A model generated the notes under the pieces. That model was not told where the DNA came from, did no database searches, and worked only from the letters and a program-made list of their open reading frames with translations. Positions 49,359-58,895 of a DNA stretch of 64,000 bases are shown in pieces. Source of the stretch: Vibrio fortis (GTDB lineage: Bacteria; Pseudomonadota; Gammaproteobacteria; Enterobacterales; Vibrionaceae); the NCBI RefSeq assembly GCF_000695685.1, contig NZ_JFFR01000028.1, positions 62,001 through 126,000 on the forward strand, read 5' to 3'. How positions within the stretch are numbered: position 1 is the first letter of the stretch; each line of letters opens with the position of its first letter. Both the position numbers and the translations under genes were made by a program.

Positions 49359-49938
49359 GTCCTAATTTTGGCTCACTGCCGTCGAGTAATCGGCGAATAT
49401 TTTGATGATGGCGCAGCACGATCAAGCAGCACAACATGGCAACAGGAAGTGTGTATTGTGGTTTTACCATCCACGCATAAAACGGAGTGACTAACACGGT
49501 GACAATCGCAGCCAAAGATGAGTAACGGAAAAGAAAAGCGACCAGTAGCCAAGTGCCCATAATCATACCGGTAAGGTCAAGACCAATAGGCGCGATGGCA
49601 CCCAAGGCAGTCGCAACGCCCTTGCCACCCTTAAAGTGGAAGAAGATTGGGTACATGTGGCCCAAACAAGCGGCAATCGCGACAACACCCAGAATGATAG
49701 GGTCAATATCGAGGAAGTAACCAAGCCAGACAGGAATAGTCCCTTTTAGCATGTCACACAGGAGCACAGAAGCTGCAGCGGCTTTGCCACCGATACGCAA
49801 TACATTAGTAGCACCGGGATTATTTGAACCCACGGTTCTAGGATCGGGCAGACGCGCGACTCGGCATATCAAGACCGCACTTGAGATTGAACCTAATAGA
49901 TAGGCTGCAATGATCATAATGAGTGCCAATGGAGTCAT
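49342..49938 (-). CDS. plsY: Acyl-phosphate glycerol-3-phosphate acyltransferase
   Basis: Inner-membrane enzyme that adds the first acyl chain to glycerol 3-phosphate using acyl-phosphate from PlsX. 198 residues with about five membrane segments. Motifs: [26 protein letters not shown] and LLRHHQNI-like end ([10 protein letters not shown]). The frame is open to 50067, but ATG 49938 (AAGGAC upstream) gives the family-length protein. Divergent from folB by 122 bp. Confidence 0.95.
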   Translation of the reverse strand: MTPLALIMIIAAYLLGSISSAVLICRVARLPDPRTVGSNNPGATNVLRIGGKAAAASVLLCDMLKGTIPVWLGYFLDIDPIILGVVAIAACLGHMYPIFFHFKGGKGVATALGAIAPIGLDLTGMIMGTWLLVAFLFRYSSLAAIVTVLVTPFYAWMVKPQYTLPVAMLCCLIVLRHHQNIRRLLDGSEPKLGQKKSA

Positions 49939-50060
49939 GTCTGTCCTTAATGGTGCGAAAATAATGCTCAATCCAAGAGTAATTGATATCATATCCTGAA
50001 TTAGGCAAATAATACGTTTTTTTCCCATTTTTGGGTATCCGACCTCTAAAAGGACAACTA

Positions 50061-50420
50061 ATGGCACTGGATAAAGTTTTCATCGAACAGTTAGAAGTAA
50101 TCACAACAATTGGTGTGTATGACTGGGAACAAGAAATTAAGCAAAAGCTAGTGCTTGATATAGAGATGGCTCACGACAACCGTCCAGCAGGTAAAAGTGA
50201 TGACGTGGTCGATGCTTTAGATTATTCAAAGGTGAGCACGGCGGTGCTTGAGCACATTGAAAATGGTCGCTTCCTATTGGTTGAGCGTGTCGCAGAAGAG
50301 ATCGCTGAGTTGATCATGACGCAATTCTCAGTGCCATGGATCAAGATCCGTCTGGCGAAGCCGGGCGCAGTGCCTCAAGCGAAAGCTGTAGGTGTGGTCA
50401 TCGAACGAGGCCAAGCATGA
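50061..50420 (+). CDS. folB: Dihydroneopterin aldolase
   Basis: Cleaves dihydroneopterin to 6-hydroxymethyl-dihydropterin and glycolaldehyde in folate synthesis. 119 residues from ATG 50061 (AAAGGAC upstream); the open frame from 50031 is rejected. Motifs: [19 protein letters not shown], catalytic Tyr/Lys region, DALDYSKV and [12 protein letters not shown], with the end RLAKPGAV. Its stop overlaps folK (ATGA). Confidence 0.96.
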   Translation: MALDKVFIEQLEVITTIGVYDWEQEIKQKLVLDIEMAHDNRPAGKSDDVVDALDYSKVSTAVLEHIENGRFLLVERVAEEIAELIMTQFSVPWIKIRLAKPGAVPQAKAVGVVIERGQA

Positions 50421-50899
50421 CCATTGCTTATGTCGGGGTCGGCACCAATATCGACCGTGACAAACATGCCAAGGCCGCTTGGCTAGAGCTGCAATCTTTG
50501 GGGAGCAATCTGCGTTGCTCCTCGATTTATCACTGTGAACCGGTGGGGTTTGATAGCCACCCGTTCTATAACTTCGTGATTGAGCTCGATACTTTGTTGT
50601 CATTGACCGAATTTTCACAACAGCTGCGTAAAATTGAGTTTAAATACGGGCGCGCGAAGGATGCCCATAAGTTGCAAGACCGCAATTTAGATCTCGATAT
50701 CGTGTTGTTTGGTGATGTGGTTTCTTCTCAAAAACCTCAACTTCCTCGCAGTGATATCTTTAAATATCCTTTTGTCACACAACCACTATATGATCTCTGT
50801 CCTGCTCGGGTAATCCCCCAGGATGGACGAACCGTCAGTGAAATATGGCAGAAAATGGAGCAGCTAGACTCCCTCTCTGTTGTAGATATAGAACTATAA
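50417..50899 (+). CDS. folK: 6-hydroxymethyl-dihydropterin pyrophosphokinase
   Basis: Moves pyrophosphate from ATP to 6-hydroxymethyl-dihydropterin, next step after FolB. 160 residues, starting [13 protein letters not shown] at the folB stop. The ATP/Mg loop [11 protein letters not shown] keeps the Arg and both Asp equal to E. coli R92, D95 and D97. The loop residue equal to E. coli W89 is Leu here ([12 protein letters not shown]), and the equal of R88 is Lys, so this is a divergent FolK; a second folK (pcnB-folK type) probably exists elsewhere on the chromosome. Confidence 0.9.
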   Translation: MTIAYVGVGTNIDRDKHAKAAWLELQSLGSNLRCSSIYHCEPVGFDSHPFYNFVIELDTLLSLTEFSQQLRKIEFKYGRAKDAHKLQDRNLDLDIVLFGDVVSSQKPQLPRSDIFKYPFVTQPLYDLCPARVIPQDGRTVSEIWQKMEQLDSLSVVDIEL

Positions 50900-50915
50900 A
50901 TTTATAAGGTTAGAA

Positions 50916-51719
50916 ATGAGTTATTTTGAAGCGTTTATTTTGGCGTTGGTGCAAGGCTTTACCGAATTTTTGCCGATCTCAAGCTCTGCACACTTGATCC
51001 TTCCTTCAGCTGTACTTGGCTGGGAAGACCAAGGTTTGGCATTTGATGTGGCGGTACACGTTGGTACATTGGCGGCAGTAGTTATCTATTTCCGCAAAGA
51101 GGTTATCTCACTACTGAATGCGTTTTTTGGTTCAGTGTTCAAAGGTGATCGAAGCAAAGAAGCGAAACTGGCTTGGATGATCATCTTGGCGACTATTCCT
51201 GCTTGTGTGTTTGGCCTGTTGATGAAAGACATCATTGAGCTTTACCTGCGTAGCGCGTGGGTTATCGCGACCACGACCATCGTGTTTGGTTTGTTGTTGT
51301 GGTGGGTAGATAAGAACTCAGCACTGCGTGACGATGAGTATCAAGCAGGCTGGAAGAAGGCGCTATTCATTGGTTTGGCGCAAGCGATGGCGATGATCCC
51401 AGGTACGTCTCGCTCTGGCGCAACTATTACTGCAGCGCTGTACCTTGGTTTTACTCGTGAAGCGGCAGCTCGTTTCTCTTTCTTAATGTCGATTCCTATT
51501 ATCACGCTAGCGGGCGGCTACTTAGGCCTTAAGCTAGTCACTAGCGGTGATCCAATCCACGTTGGTACTTTGTTGACGGGTATTGTGGTCTCTTTCATCA
51601 GCGCTTATATCTGCATTCACTTCTTCTTGAAGTTAATCTCTCGCATGGGTATGACGCCATTTGTTATCTACCGCTTGATTCTAGGTTGTGGTCTGTTTGC
51701 TTTCTTGATGATGCAATAA
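50916..51719 (+). CDS. uppP: Undecaprenyl-diphosphate phosphatase UppP
   Basis: Recycles the lipid carrier for cell-wall synthesis by removing phosphate from undecaprenyl pyrophosphate; overproduction gives bacitracin resistance (bacA). 267 residues, about eight membrane segments. Motifs: [20 protein letters not shown] with the catalytic Glu, [11 protein letters not shown], and [12 protein letters not shown]. 16 bp after folK, so co-transcribed. Not of the PAP2 family. Confidence 0.97.
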   Translation: MSYFEAFILALVQGFTEFLPISSSAHLILPSAVLGWEDQGLAFDVAVHVGTLAAVVIYFRKEVISLLNAFFGSVFKGDRSKEAKLAWMIILATIPACVFGLLMKDIIELYLRSAWVIATTTIVFGLLLWWVDKNSALRDDEYQAGWKKALFIGLAQAMAMIPGTSRSGATITAALYLGFTREAAARFSFLMSIPIITLAGGYLGLKLVTSGDPIHVGTLLTGIVVSFISAYICIHFFLKLISRMGMTPFVIYRLILGCGLFAFLMMQ

Positions 51720-51745
51720 GCCCCAACTCAAACTTCAAAACGCAC

Positions 51746-51775
51746 AAAGCCCGCGGATTCAGCGGGCTTTGTTGT
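51746..51775. terminator. Terminator between uppP and cca
   Basis: Perfect 9-bp stem AAAGCCCGC / GCGGGCTTT with a 7-base loop and TTGTTG after; 26 bp after uppP. Confidence 0.85.
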
Positions 51776-51803
51776 TTAAATCAATGATACAAGTTAGCTA
51801 CTT

Positions 51804-53063
51804 TTAAGCGGTAGCTAGCGCGCTCTCAATAGCCTGAATACGACGCTTCTCTTGCTCATCACGAATATCTTTACCTTTAAAACCATCGGCAATCACGGCT
51901 TTAACATCGACCCCTAATGCAGCTTGATACGCTGCTTCAAAGCGAGGCTTTTGTGGATAAGGATCAGACTCTAATCCTTTTCTTCCGGCATGATCTGCTT
52001 GGCAACACAGCAAGATGTCATTGAGTCTCTCAGGTTTACGCCACACATCAAATTTGTTGAGGATCTTTAGGAAGGTGGATGGCTTGAGCTCACCTGCACG
52101 ATGGATGTTGGAGTGCTGTTCACAGACAAGCAACGCTAAATCACGAAATTCATTCGGCACACGTACTCGTTCACATAGGGATTTGATCAGCTTGAGACCC
52201 GTATGACAGTGCATCTTATGGCTTGGCCACTCACTTGGCGGAGTAACGCCTTTACCAAGATCATGAACTTGGGCTGCAAAACGAACAGGCAGTGAAGTGC
52301 TTAATAGTGCTGCTTGCTGAGCAACCATCAAGGTGTGAATACCAGTGTCGATCTCAGGGTGCCACTTTTCAGGCTGCGGGACGCCAAATAGCGCATCCAA
52401 TTCTGGGAGTACCACGGCTAGGGCACCGCATTCTCTTAAGGTTGATAAGAAGATCTCAGGGTGTGGTGTGCTCAGTGATTTGTGCCACTCTTGCCAGACT
52501 CGTTCTGCTGTTAGATGTTCTAATTCACCAGACTCAACGATACGTTGCATCATCTCCAGTGTTTCTGGCGCAATAGTAAAGTCCAAGTGATGAAGCTTGG
52601 CGGCGAAACGAGCCACACGCAGCACGCGCAGTGGATCTTCGACAAAGGCGTCTGAGACGTGTCTTAGAACGCGGTTCTCTAGGTCTTGTTGACCATGATA
52701 GGGGTCGTAGAGTGTACCTTGTTCATCTTGTGCGATAGCGTTGATGGTTAGGTCGCGACGCATGAGATCTTCTTCGAGGGTAACGTCAGGTGCAAAATAG
52801 CACTCAAAACCTGTATAGCCAGAGCCAGACTTTTTCTCAGTTCGTGCTAGTGCGTGCTCTTCTTTAGTTTTTGGGTGTAAGAAAACTGGAAACTCTTTAC
52901 CAACGGCGGTAAACCCAAGTTCTTCCATCTGCTGCGGCGTACTGCCGACGACAACCCAATCTTTGTCGTAGCTCGCAATTTCCAGTAATTGGTCGCGTAC
53001 TGCACCACCTACTAAATATCTGTTTAGGCTCTGGTGTATTGGTAAGCCATCGTAGTTTTGCAA
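51804..53063 (-). CDS. cca: CCA-adding tRNA nucleotidyltransferase with HD domain
   Basis: Adds or repairs the tRNA 3' CCA end. About 419 residues. Motifs: nucleotidyltransferase core [12 protein letters not shown] with [19 protein letters not shown], and [15 protein letters not shown]-terminal HD phosphohydrolase domain with [10 protein letters not shown]. There is no ATG near the family start; TTG at 53063 with GAGGTG 4 bases upstream is the best choice, giving 15 residues before YLVGG where E. coli has about 3. An earlier TTG (53111) lacks a ribosome site. Confidence 0.92.
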   Translation of the reverse strand: MQNYDGLPIHQSLNRYLVGGAVRDQLLEIASYDKDWVVVGSTPQQMEELGFTAVGKEFPVFLHPKTKEEHALARTEKKSGSGYTGFECYFAPDVTLEEDLMRRDLTINAIAQDEQGTLYDPYHGQQDLENRVLRHVSDAFVEDPLRVLRVARFAAKLHHLDFTIAPETLEMMQRIVESGELEHLTAERVWQEWHKSLSTPHPEIFLSTLRECGALAVVLPELDALFGVPQPEKWHPEIDTGIHTLMVAQQAALLSTSLPVRFAAQVHDLGKGVTPPSEWPSHKMHCHTGLKLIKSLCERVRVPNEFRDLALLVCEQHSNIHRAGELKPSTFLKILNKFDVWRKPERLNDILLCCQADHAGRKGLESDPYPQKPRFEAAYQAALGVDVKAVIADGFKGKDIRDEQEKRRIQAIESALATA

Positions 53064-53147
53064 CTTATCACCTCGAAATCTTTTATCACTGCTGGACTTT
53101 ATGGCGAGCAATGGTAATTTCCATTTATCGTAATTATAGGGCAGCCC

Positions 53148-54800
53148 ATGTATAAGGAATATTTTGGCTTCGTAGAGATGCCATTCTCGATTGTACCAAA
53201 TTCTCGCTACTTGTTTTTAAGTCAGCGTCATCAGGAAGCAATGCAGAACCTGCAAGCTGGACTGGGTGATGGTGGTGGCTTTGCCATGCTGACAGGTGAA
53301 GTGGGAACTGGCAAAACGACCGTTGCTAAGGCGATGCTGGCATCTTTGGATAACCAAACTCAAGCTGGCCTTATACTGAATCCGACATTCTCTAACATTG
53401 AGCTGCTCGAAGCGGTGTGTGATGAGTTTGAGATTGATTACCCAGAACAGGCTTCACTCAAGCAGTTGAGCCAGGCTATTCATAGTTTCTTGTTGGACAG
53501 CCATGAGCAGGGGATTCAAACTCTGCTGGTGATTGATGAAGCGCAGCATCTCGCCGCTGATGTATTGGAGCAGCTGCGCCTTCTGACCAACTTAGAGACA
53601 GACAGCCGTAAATTATTGAAAGTGCTACTGGTGGGGCAACCCGAGCTGCAGCAACATTTGCAAACCAATCAACTTCGACAGCTAGCACAACGTATCACAG
53701 GGCGTTATCACCTGTTGCCTCTCAACGCCCAAGAGGCGGGTAAGTACATTGCGTTTAGACTGGAGACAGCGGGTGCACAGCAGATGCTGTTCTCTAATCG
53801 CGCAGTGAAATCTATCGCTCAATACACCCATGGTATACCGAGATTGATTAACCTTGTGTGTGACAAAGCTCTTCAATTGAGCTTTCATCAAGGCGAAAAA
53901 ACACCATCTCAAATCACCGTTGAGCAAGCGTGTCAGCAGATCATGTCGTTCCAAGCTGAGGTGTATCAAGCGCCTGTTAAACAGCCGTCGGCAGTTTGGC
54001 CGAAGCTGGTGCAGTACAGCGCGTTGAGCGTGCTAGGCTTAGGACTCGCTTGGGGGACGTTTACGTACCTACCGCAAAACATCGACAAGTGGCTTGTCAA
54101 TGACCAGATGGCGTCTGACCTTGAACCTCAAATTAAAACGGCGATGCAGGCTCCTATAGAGATTCAAGCTGAAACAACAGCCCCTCTGCTGCCTGAACAT
54201 ATTGCTCAACAACTCACGCAGGGCACAAGTCGAGCTTCTGCTATCCAAGACCTGTATCAGTTGTGGGGTTATCAATCTTCACTTCGAGATGGCTTATGTT
54301 TGAGTGAACCACAGAGTGTGTTTGTGTGTGTTGAAGGGCAAGCGACACTGCGTGAACTGATTCAACTCAACTCACCAGTAGTATTAAACCTGACCTTTGA
54401 GGAACAGTCTTATCATGCAGTGCTGTATGGCCTTTCTGACAAGTCGGTTGAATTATTAGTGAATCAATCTTTAGTTCAAATACCGGTTTCAGCATTAGAA
54501 GCCTTGTGGCAGGGCGATTATGTTGCGATATGGAAACAACCTCTGAGAGAGACCCTTAGAGAGGGGGATTCCGGAGAAGCGGTCGCATTGCTTGATCTGC
54601 TACTGTCTGAAGCATTAGGAGAAAATGTAACGGGACAAGAGCTGTTCGATGACGAGCTAAAGCGTAAGGTTGAAGCATTTCAGATCTGGCAAGGAATGTC
54701 AGTCGATGGCATTGCAGGAAAAAGAACGCTTGCGCGCCTACAACGAATCGCTCAGTTAGATTCCCCTATCCTGACGAGCATTAATGAGGAGAGAGGGTAA
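53148..54800 (+). CDS. gspA: GspA/ExeA, type II secretion assembly ATPase
   Basis: Inner-membrane ATPase that helps insert the type II secretin ring through peptidoglycan (ExeA of Aeromonas). 550 residues: AAA+ domain with Walker [10 protein letters not shown] at 50-58 and Walker [10 protein letters not shown] near 128, a membrane segment at about 287-309, a middle peptidase C39-like region and a C-terminal peptidoglycan-binding domain at about 465-535 ([11 protein letters not shown]-like: [16 protein letters not shown]). Its stop overlaps gspB (TAATG). The core gsp operon (C to N) is not in this window. Confidence 0.93.
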   Translation: MYKEYFGFVEMPFSIVPNSRYLFLSQRHQEAMQNLQAGLGDGGGFAMLTGEVGTGKTTVAKAMLASLDNQTQAGLILNPTFSNIELLEAVCDEFEIDYPEQASLKQLSQAIHSFLLDSHEQGIQTLLVIDEAQHLAADVLEQLRLLTNLETDSRKLLKVLLVGQPELQQHLQTNQLRQLAQRITGRYHLLPLNAQEAGKYIAFRLETAGAQQMLFSNRAVKSIAQYTHGIPRLINLVCDKALQLSFHQGEKTPSQITVEQACQQIMSFQAEVYQAPVKQPSAVWPKLVQYSALSVLGLGLAWGTFTYLPQNIDKWLVNDQMASDLEPQIKTAMQAPIEIQAETTAPLLPEHIAQQLTQGTSRASAIQDLYQLWGYQSSLRDGLCLSEPQSVFVCVEGQATLRELIQLNSPVVLNLTFEEQSYHAVLYGLSDKSVELLVNQSLVQIPVSALEALWQGDYVAIWKQPLRETLREGDSGEAVALLDLLLSEALGENVTGQELFDDELKRKVEAFQIWQGMSVDGIAGKRTLARLQRIAQLDSPILTSINEERG

Positions 54801-55729
54801 TGTCTCGAACAATGAGCCGTTTACAAAAATCGGAAATGCCCGGGTTCCAGCAGCACGTCGTGTCGACTCAAGCTCCTAAGTTGCGTTCGCATCGCGGCGC
54901 ATCAATCGCGATGAGCCTATTGATCTTATTGGTACCATCGCTACTCGTTGCGGGAGGCTTGCTTTATCAAGAGCGAACCTCTAAAGAGCAAGAGAGTGCA
55001 GTTGCACTAACTGAGTCAGTAAGTGTGGTCGCGGCGGTCACGCCAGAGTCGACTCCTGCTCAAGAAGCCCCACAACTCGACGCTGAGTTGGTCGTGAGTA
55101 ACGCAGATTCTGAGCTGTTTAGCATTCGCCCTGCACCTCGGGTGGGCGAATTGAAAACTCTGCCTCGTCAAATGCACTATGCATCGGTTAACGCTGAAAC
55201 GGTTAACAGTGATGAGCGAGAGACTCAAGTATCGAACAAACAAGACGATTCTGCACTGGCTCAGGTTGATTCCGAGAGTGAACCGCAACAATCGCCTGCT
55301 GAATCAAGCAAGCCACAAGTGAAGCAAAGCTCTAGTAGTGCAGGCAATGAAGCGATGGAAGGTGACCTGTTACAAGGACTGGATCTTACCGAGCTGTCTC
55401 CTGAGTTAGCCCTCAAGATTGAGTCGATTCTTGATAACAGTGATTCACCGTCTGAGGTGGACATTGACCAATACCGACCTCAGCCGACTGTGCAGTTGGA
55501 GTCGCATACTCAGAGCTTAAGCGGCCGTTTACCAAGCCTGAACCTGCAAACGCATATGTACTCAAGCAGTGCAGAGAGGCGCTGGGTTAAAATCAATGAC
55601 AAAGAGGTGGCACAAGGGGACTGGATAACTCCTGAAGTGCAGCTAATAGAAGTGAAGCCGCAATCTATTGTGGTGGAGTTTGAAGAGCAGGCTATCGAAA
55701 TCCCAGCGCTTTATGAGTGGCAAGGTTGA
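54800..55729 (+). CDS. gspB: GspB/ExeB, type II secretion assembly protein
   Basis: Partner of GspA. 309 residues: cytoplasmic N-terminus, one membrane segment at about 36-54 (AMSLLILLVPSLLVAGGLLY), a long low-complexity Ser/Gln/Glu periplasmic linker (about 60-225) and a C-terminal T2SSB domain (about 235-305, ending VKPQSIVVEFEEQAIEIPALYEW in outline). Translationally coupled to gspA. Together they open peptidoglycan for the secretin. Confidence 0.92.
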   Translation: MSRTMSRLQKSEMPGFQQHVVSTQAPKLRSHRGASIAMSLLILLVPSLLVAGGLLYQERTSKEQESAVALTESVSVVAAVTPESTPAQEAPQLDAELVVSNADSELFSIRPAPRVGELKTLPRQMHYASVNAETVNSDERETQVSNKQDDSALAQVDSESEPQQSPAESSKPQVKQSSSSAGNEAMEGDLLQGLDLTELSPELALKIESILDNSDSPSEVDIDQYRPQPTVQLESHTQSLSGRLPSLNLQTHMYSSSAERRWVKINDKEVAQGDWITPEVQLIEVKPQSIVVEFEEQAIEIPALYEWQG

Positions 55730-55758
55730 TCGCTGAGGCGATTGAACATTAGAAAAAC

Positions 55759-55788
55759 AAAAAGGAGCACATGAGTGCTCCTTTTTTG
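55759..55788. terminator. Terminator between gspB and the SH3-domain gene
   Basis: Perfect 11-bp stem AAAAGGAGCAC / GTGCTCCTTTT with loop ATGA and extra T; serves the convergent genes. Confidence 0.9.
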
Positions 55789-55799
55789 ATTTGTTGCGA

Positions 55800-56411
55800 T
55801 TACGCCCAACCGTTTGGTGATTTTCTCTTACGCGGGATTAGGTGCGGAAGAATCAGACCAAACAACAGACCTAGGCCTGCGACACCGCCGCCGTACATGA
55901 AGTACTTCAGCAGTAGGTCATCTTTTTGCGTGTCTAACTTAGCGCGTAGTTCGCGGTTTTCAGTTTGAACGCTTGTCAGCTGTTGGCTGATTTCGCTGTA
56001 GTTCTGCTCTAGCTCAGAAATTTGAGTGTTGCGAGAATCAAGAGAGCTGATTAGGCCCGCTTTTTCACTATCTGCGCTTTGACGTGCGTTAGCCAGCTTA
56101 GCTTTCACTTCTGCTAGTTCTTTTTCTAGCTTAGGCATGCGCAGTGCCATGCTCTCTTGAGAAGTGACAAACTTGCTCTCAACCCAGCCTTTACGGCCAC
56201 GGTTGTCTTGAATTTGGGTATAACCAGTTTGCTTATTTGCTTGTAGGAATGTGATTTTTTGACCGGCATCGACACTACCAATAATACGGTAGCTATTGTT
56301 TGGGCCAGAGTGCATATAAGTAAATAGTTTATCAGCAATATAACGGTCTTGTGCAAACGCAGCTGGGGCTGCAAGCATTGCGAACAAAACGAAGCTAATC
56401 AGTTTTTTCAC
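55800..56411 (-). CDS. SH3-domain and anchor protein (YgiM type)
   Basis: A 203-residue envelope protein: signal peptide (about 1-23, ending AAPAAFA), a bacterial SH3 domain at about 25-90 (YMHSGPNNSYRIIGSVDAG, GRKGWVESKFV), a coiled coil at about 100-170 (rich in Leu, Glu and Lys) and a C-terminal membrane anchor (about 175-195, GGGVAGLGLLFGLILP) followed by a basic tail. This is the TIGR04211/YgiM layout. The start is GTG 56411 with AAGGGA upstream; a frame open to TTG 56447 adds no family sequence. Function unknown; binding to murein is possible. YgiM in E. coli also lies beside ygiF and cca. Confidence 0.85.
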   Translation of the reverse strand: MKKLISFVLFAMLAAPAAFAQDRYIADKLFTYMHSGPNNSYRIIGSVDAGQKITFLQANKQTGYTQIQDNRGRKGWVESKFVTSQESMALRMPKLEKELAEVKAKLANARQSADSEKAGLISSLDSRNTQISELEQNYSEISQQLTSVQTENRELRAKLDTQKDDLLLKYFMYGGGVAGLGLLFGLILPHLIPRKRKSPNGWA

Positions 56412-56501
56412 AGTAAATCCCTTAACGATTTCAATTGGGGTGGGCAATAAGTCAGCCTCAGTTAGCAGATAGTATTTAGTTTCTCGGTAGGGTGCAACAA
56501 A

Positions 56502-56526
56502 GAAGGGAGGCTGAGCCTCCCTTTCT
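56502..56526 (-). terminator. Terminator of the phosphate transporter unit
   Basis: Perfect stem AAAGGGAGGC / GCCTCCCTT-type with a TGA loop; on the minus strand followed by CTTTGTT. About 90 bp after the pit stop. Confidence 0.8.
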
Positions 56527-56614
56527 GTGTATTTGAGTCAATAATGACATGAGATTTACATATCGTTACTGAAACTCACAATTTTCTGACGTGCATTCAG
56601 CCCCTGAAATAGGG

Positions 56615-57877
56615 TTAGCCGATGAACATACCTTGAATTGCGTAGAAGAATACAACCGCAAGCAGTGCACCTGCTGGCAGTGTTACAATCCAAGAAGCAA
56701 CGATGTTACGTACTACACCAAGGTTTAGAGCTGCGATACCGCGAGCGAAACCAACACCCAATACAGCACCAACAAGTGTTTGTGTTGTTGAGATTGGTAG
56801 ACCAGTACCAGAAGCAAGAACTACGGTACATGCTGTTGCTAGTTGAGCTGCAAAACCACGGCTTGGTGTTAGCTCTGTAATACCAGTACCAACTGTTGCC
56901 ATTACTTTATGGCCAAGTGTTGCAAGACCAACAACGATACCAAAACCACCTAGAGGTAGAATCCACCATGCGATGGTGCTCTTACCTGTGATTTCACCCA
57001 TGTGTTCAACTGTTGATACAACAGCAGACAGTGGACCAATCGCGTTAGCTACGTCGTTTGAACCGTGAGCAAATGCCATCGCACACGCTGTGATAACCAT
57101 AAGAACAGAGAAGATACCTTCTACGCCAGCAAAGCTGTGGTCTTCTTCGCGGTTAGCGAATTTCTTCTGGATGTATAGGTAGCCACCAACCATAACAATC
57201 GCAGAAACACCAGCAGCCCAAACCCAAGCTTCAGTGTTGCTTAGGTGAAGACCAACGTGCTTTAGGCCTTTCTTGATTGTTACTAGCGCGATCACCATTG
57301 TTGTGATGAACATGTACACAGGAACAAAACGCTTAGCGTTGAACAGTGGGTTCTCAGTATCAAAGATCAGACGCTGAGCACTTACGAAGATAACGTAAGC
57401 AAAGAAGCCAGAGATAACAGGCGTAATGATCCAGCTACCTACGATACCTTGAACGCTGCCCCAGTCCACCGCTTCAGTACCAACAGACACACAAGCGAAA
57501 CCGATGATAGCACCGATAATTGAGTGCGTTGTTGAAACAGGCCAGCCCATGTAAGAAGCAAGTAGTAGCCATGTACCAGCAGCAAGTAGTGCTGACATCA
57601 TGCCGAATACAAGTACGTCAGGTTGGTGTGCAAATAGAGATGTCTCGATAACACCTTTACGGATAGTATCGGTAACTTCACCGCCAGCAAGATAAGCACC
57701 AGCAAATTCAAAGATCATTGCGATAATGATCGCTTGTTTAACGGTTAGAGCTTTTGAGCCTACTGAAGTGCCCATTGCGTTCGCAACGTCATTCGCACCA
57801 ATACCAATAGCCATCAAGAAACCGAAAGCTGCTGCAATAAGAATCAGGACAGTGCCGTAGTTAGCAAGGATATCCAT
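56615..57877 (-). CDS. pit: Low-affinity inorganic phosphate transporter
   Basis: Metal-phosphate/proton symporter of the PiT family, 420 residues from ATG 57877 (the open frame to 57952 is rejected). The family duplication signature is seen twice: GIGANDVANAMGTSVGSKALT near 30 and AHGSNDVANAIGPLSA near 285. About ten membrane segments. 129 bp after the DUF47 gene; the two are a usual pair, DUF47 being the PhoU-like control partner. Gene symbol by family only. Confidence 0.93.
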   Translation of the reverse strand: MDILANYGTVLILIAAAFGFLMAIGIGANDVANAMGTSVGSKALTVKQAIIIAMIFEFAGAYLAGGEVTDTIRKGVIETSLFAHQPDVLVFGMMSALLAAGTWLLLASYMGWPVSTTHSIIGAIIGFACVSVGTEAVDWGSVQGIVGSWIITPVISGFFAYVIFVSAQRLIFDTENPLFNAKRFVPVYMFITTMVIALVTIKKGLKHVGLHLSNTEAWVWAAGVSAIVMVGGYLYIQKKFANREEDHSFAGVEGIFSVLMVITACAMAFAHGSNDVANAIGPLSAVVSTVEHMGEITGKSTIAWWILPLGGFGIVVGLATLGHKVMATVGTGITELTPSRGFAAQLATACTVVLASGTGLPISTTQTLVGAVLGVGFARGIAALNLGVVRNIVASWIVTLPAGALLAVVFFYAIQGMFIG

Positions 57878-58006
57878 CGTAATACCTAGTTGTTTGATAA
57901 CAAGCGGAGCAAATTTAGACGCAAAAAACCGCTCAACGAGAGAAATACTCAACGCATAAGTGGTTTTGGTTAAAAAGTGCTCTTCGTTATATAGTTAACG
58001 TTTGAT

Positions 58007-58687
58007 TTAAGATCGAGAAAGCATTACTTCAAGACGAGCGCCAACACGCTGCGCTTGGTCTGCAATACCACCGACCCATTCAAGAATCTTGTATAAGAAC
58101 ATGATGTCGACAGGGTTTAGATCTGCTTCAATTGCCATTAGTTGTTGGCGTAGTTCGATCTGCATCGCGTCTGTATCATCTTCGATTACATCTAATTGAT
58201 GAATCATCTCAGCAACGAGTGTTACTTCACGGCCTTTAAAGCCAGTCTCAAGTAATTCATCTAGTTCATTGATTACGTTTTGTGCTTGGTTCGCTGCATC
58301 TAGGCAACGTTTAACGTAAGCGATGAAATTCTCTTGTAGAGGAGCAGGAATGACAAGCTGACGACCGTAAACGCGGCCAGCGATGTCTTTCGCTAGGTTT
58401 GCAAGTTTGTCTTGCTGAGTTAATAGCTCCAACATATCGGTGCGATCAACCGGCATAAACAAACCGCGAGGAAGTTTAAGGCGGATTTCACGTTTTAGTA
58501 CGTCTGCTTCTTTTTCAAGATGAGAAATCTGCGCACGAATTTCAGCTGCCTTTTCCCAGTCACCCTTTGAAGATACTTCAAAGAAGTTAACTAGGTGAGA
58601 ACAACATTCGTTCACACACACAACGTGACGTTGCAAAGGTTTAATTGGGGACTTTGCAAATAACCCCATAATTGTATTTACTGGCAT
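58007..58687 (-). CDS. DUF47 (PhoU-like) phosphate transport regulator
   Basis: A 226-residue all-helical protein of TIGR00153/DUF47, related to PhoU. Repeated helical pattern with acidic metal-binding motifs: LVNFFEVSSKGDWEKAAE, ISHLEKEADVLKREIR and IHQLDVIEDDTDAMQIELR. It lies directly upstream of pit on the same strand and most likely controls that transporter. No membrane segment. Confidence 0.92.
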   Translation of the reverse strand: MPVNTIMGLFAKSPIKPLQRHVVCVNECCSHLVNFFEVSSKGDWEKAAEIRAQISHLEKEADVLKREIRLKLPRGLFMPVDRTDMLELLTQQDKLANLAKDIAGRVYGRQLVIPAPLQENFIAYVKRCLDAANQAQNVINELDELLETGFKGREVTLVAEMIHQLDVIEDDTDAMQIELRQQLMAIEADLNPVDIMFLYKILEWVGGIADQAQRVGARLEVMLSRS

Positions 58688-58895
58688 GGTTGTCCAACCT
58701 AATAAATAATAACCTTAAAAAAAACATACACCATGTTCGTGGTGAAATGTTAAGCGATGGCTATAAAGTCGCGCATGTTAACCTAATCAATCTCTCATTA
58801 AAACTGTTTTAGATCATCATATGGGCGATATTTCTGACTTGCCGAGTTCTAAAATTGGCAATATCCTGTTCCTATCTTCCCAGAAAGGTATAACT

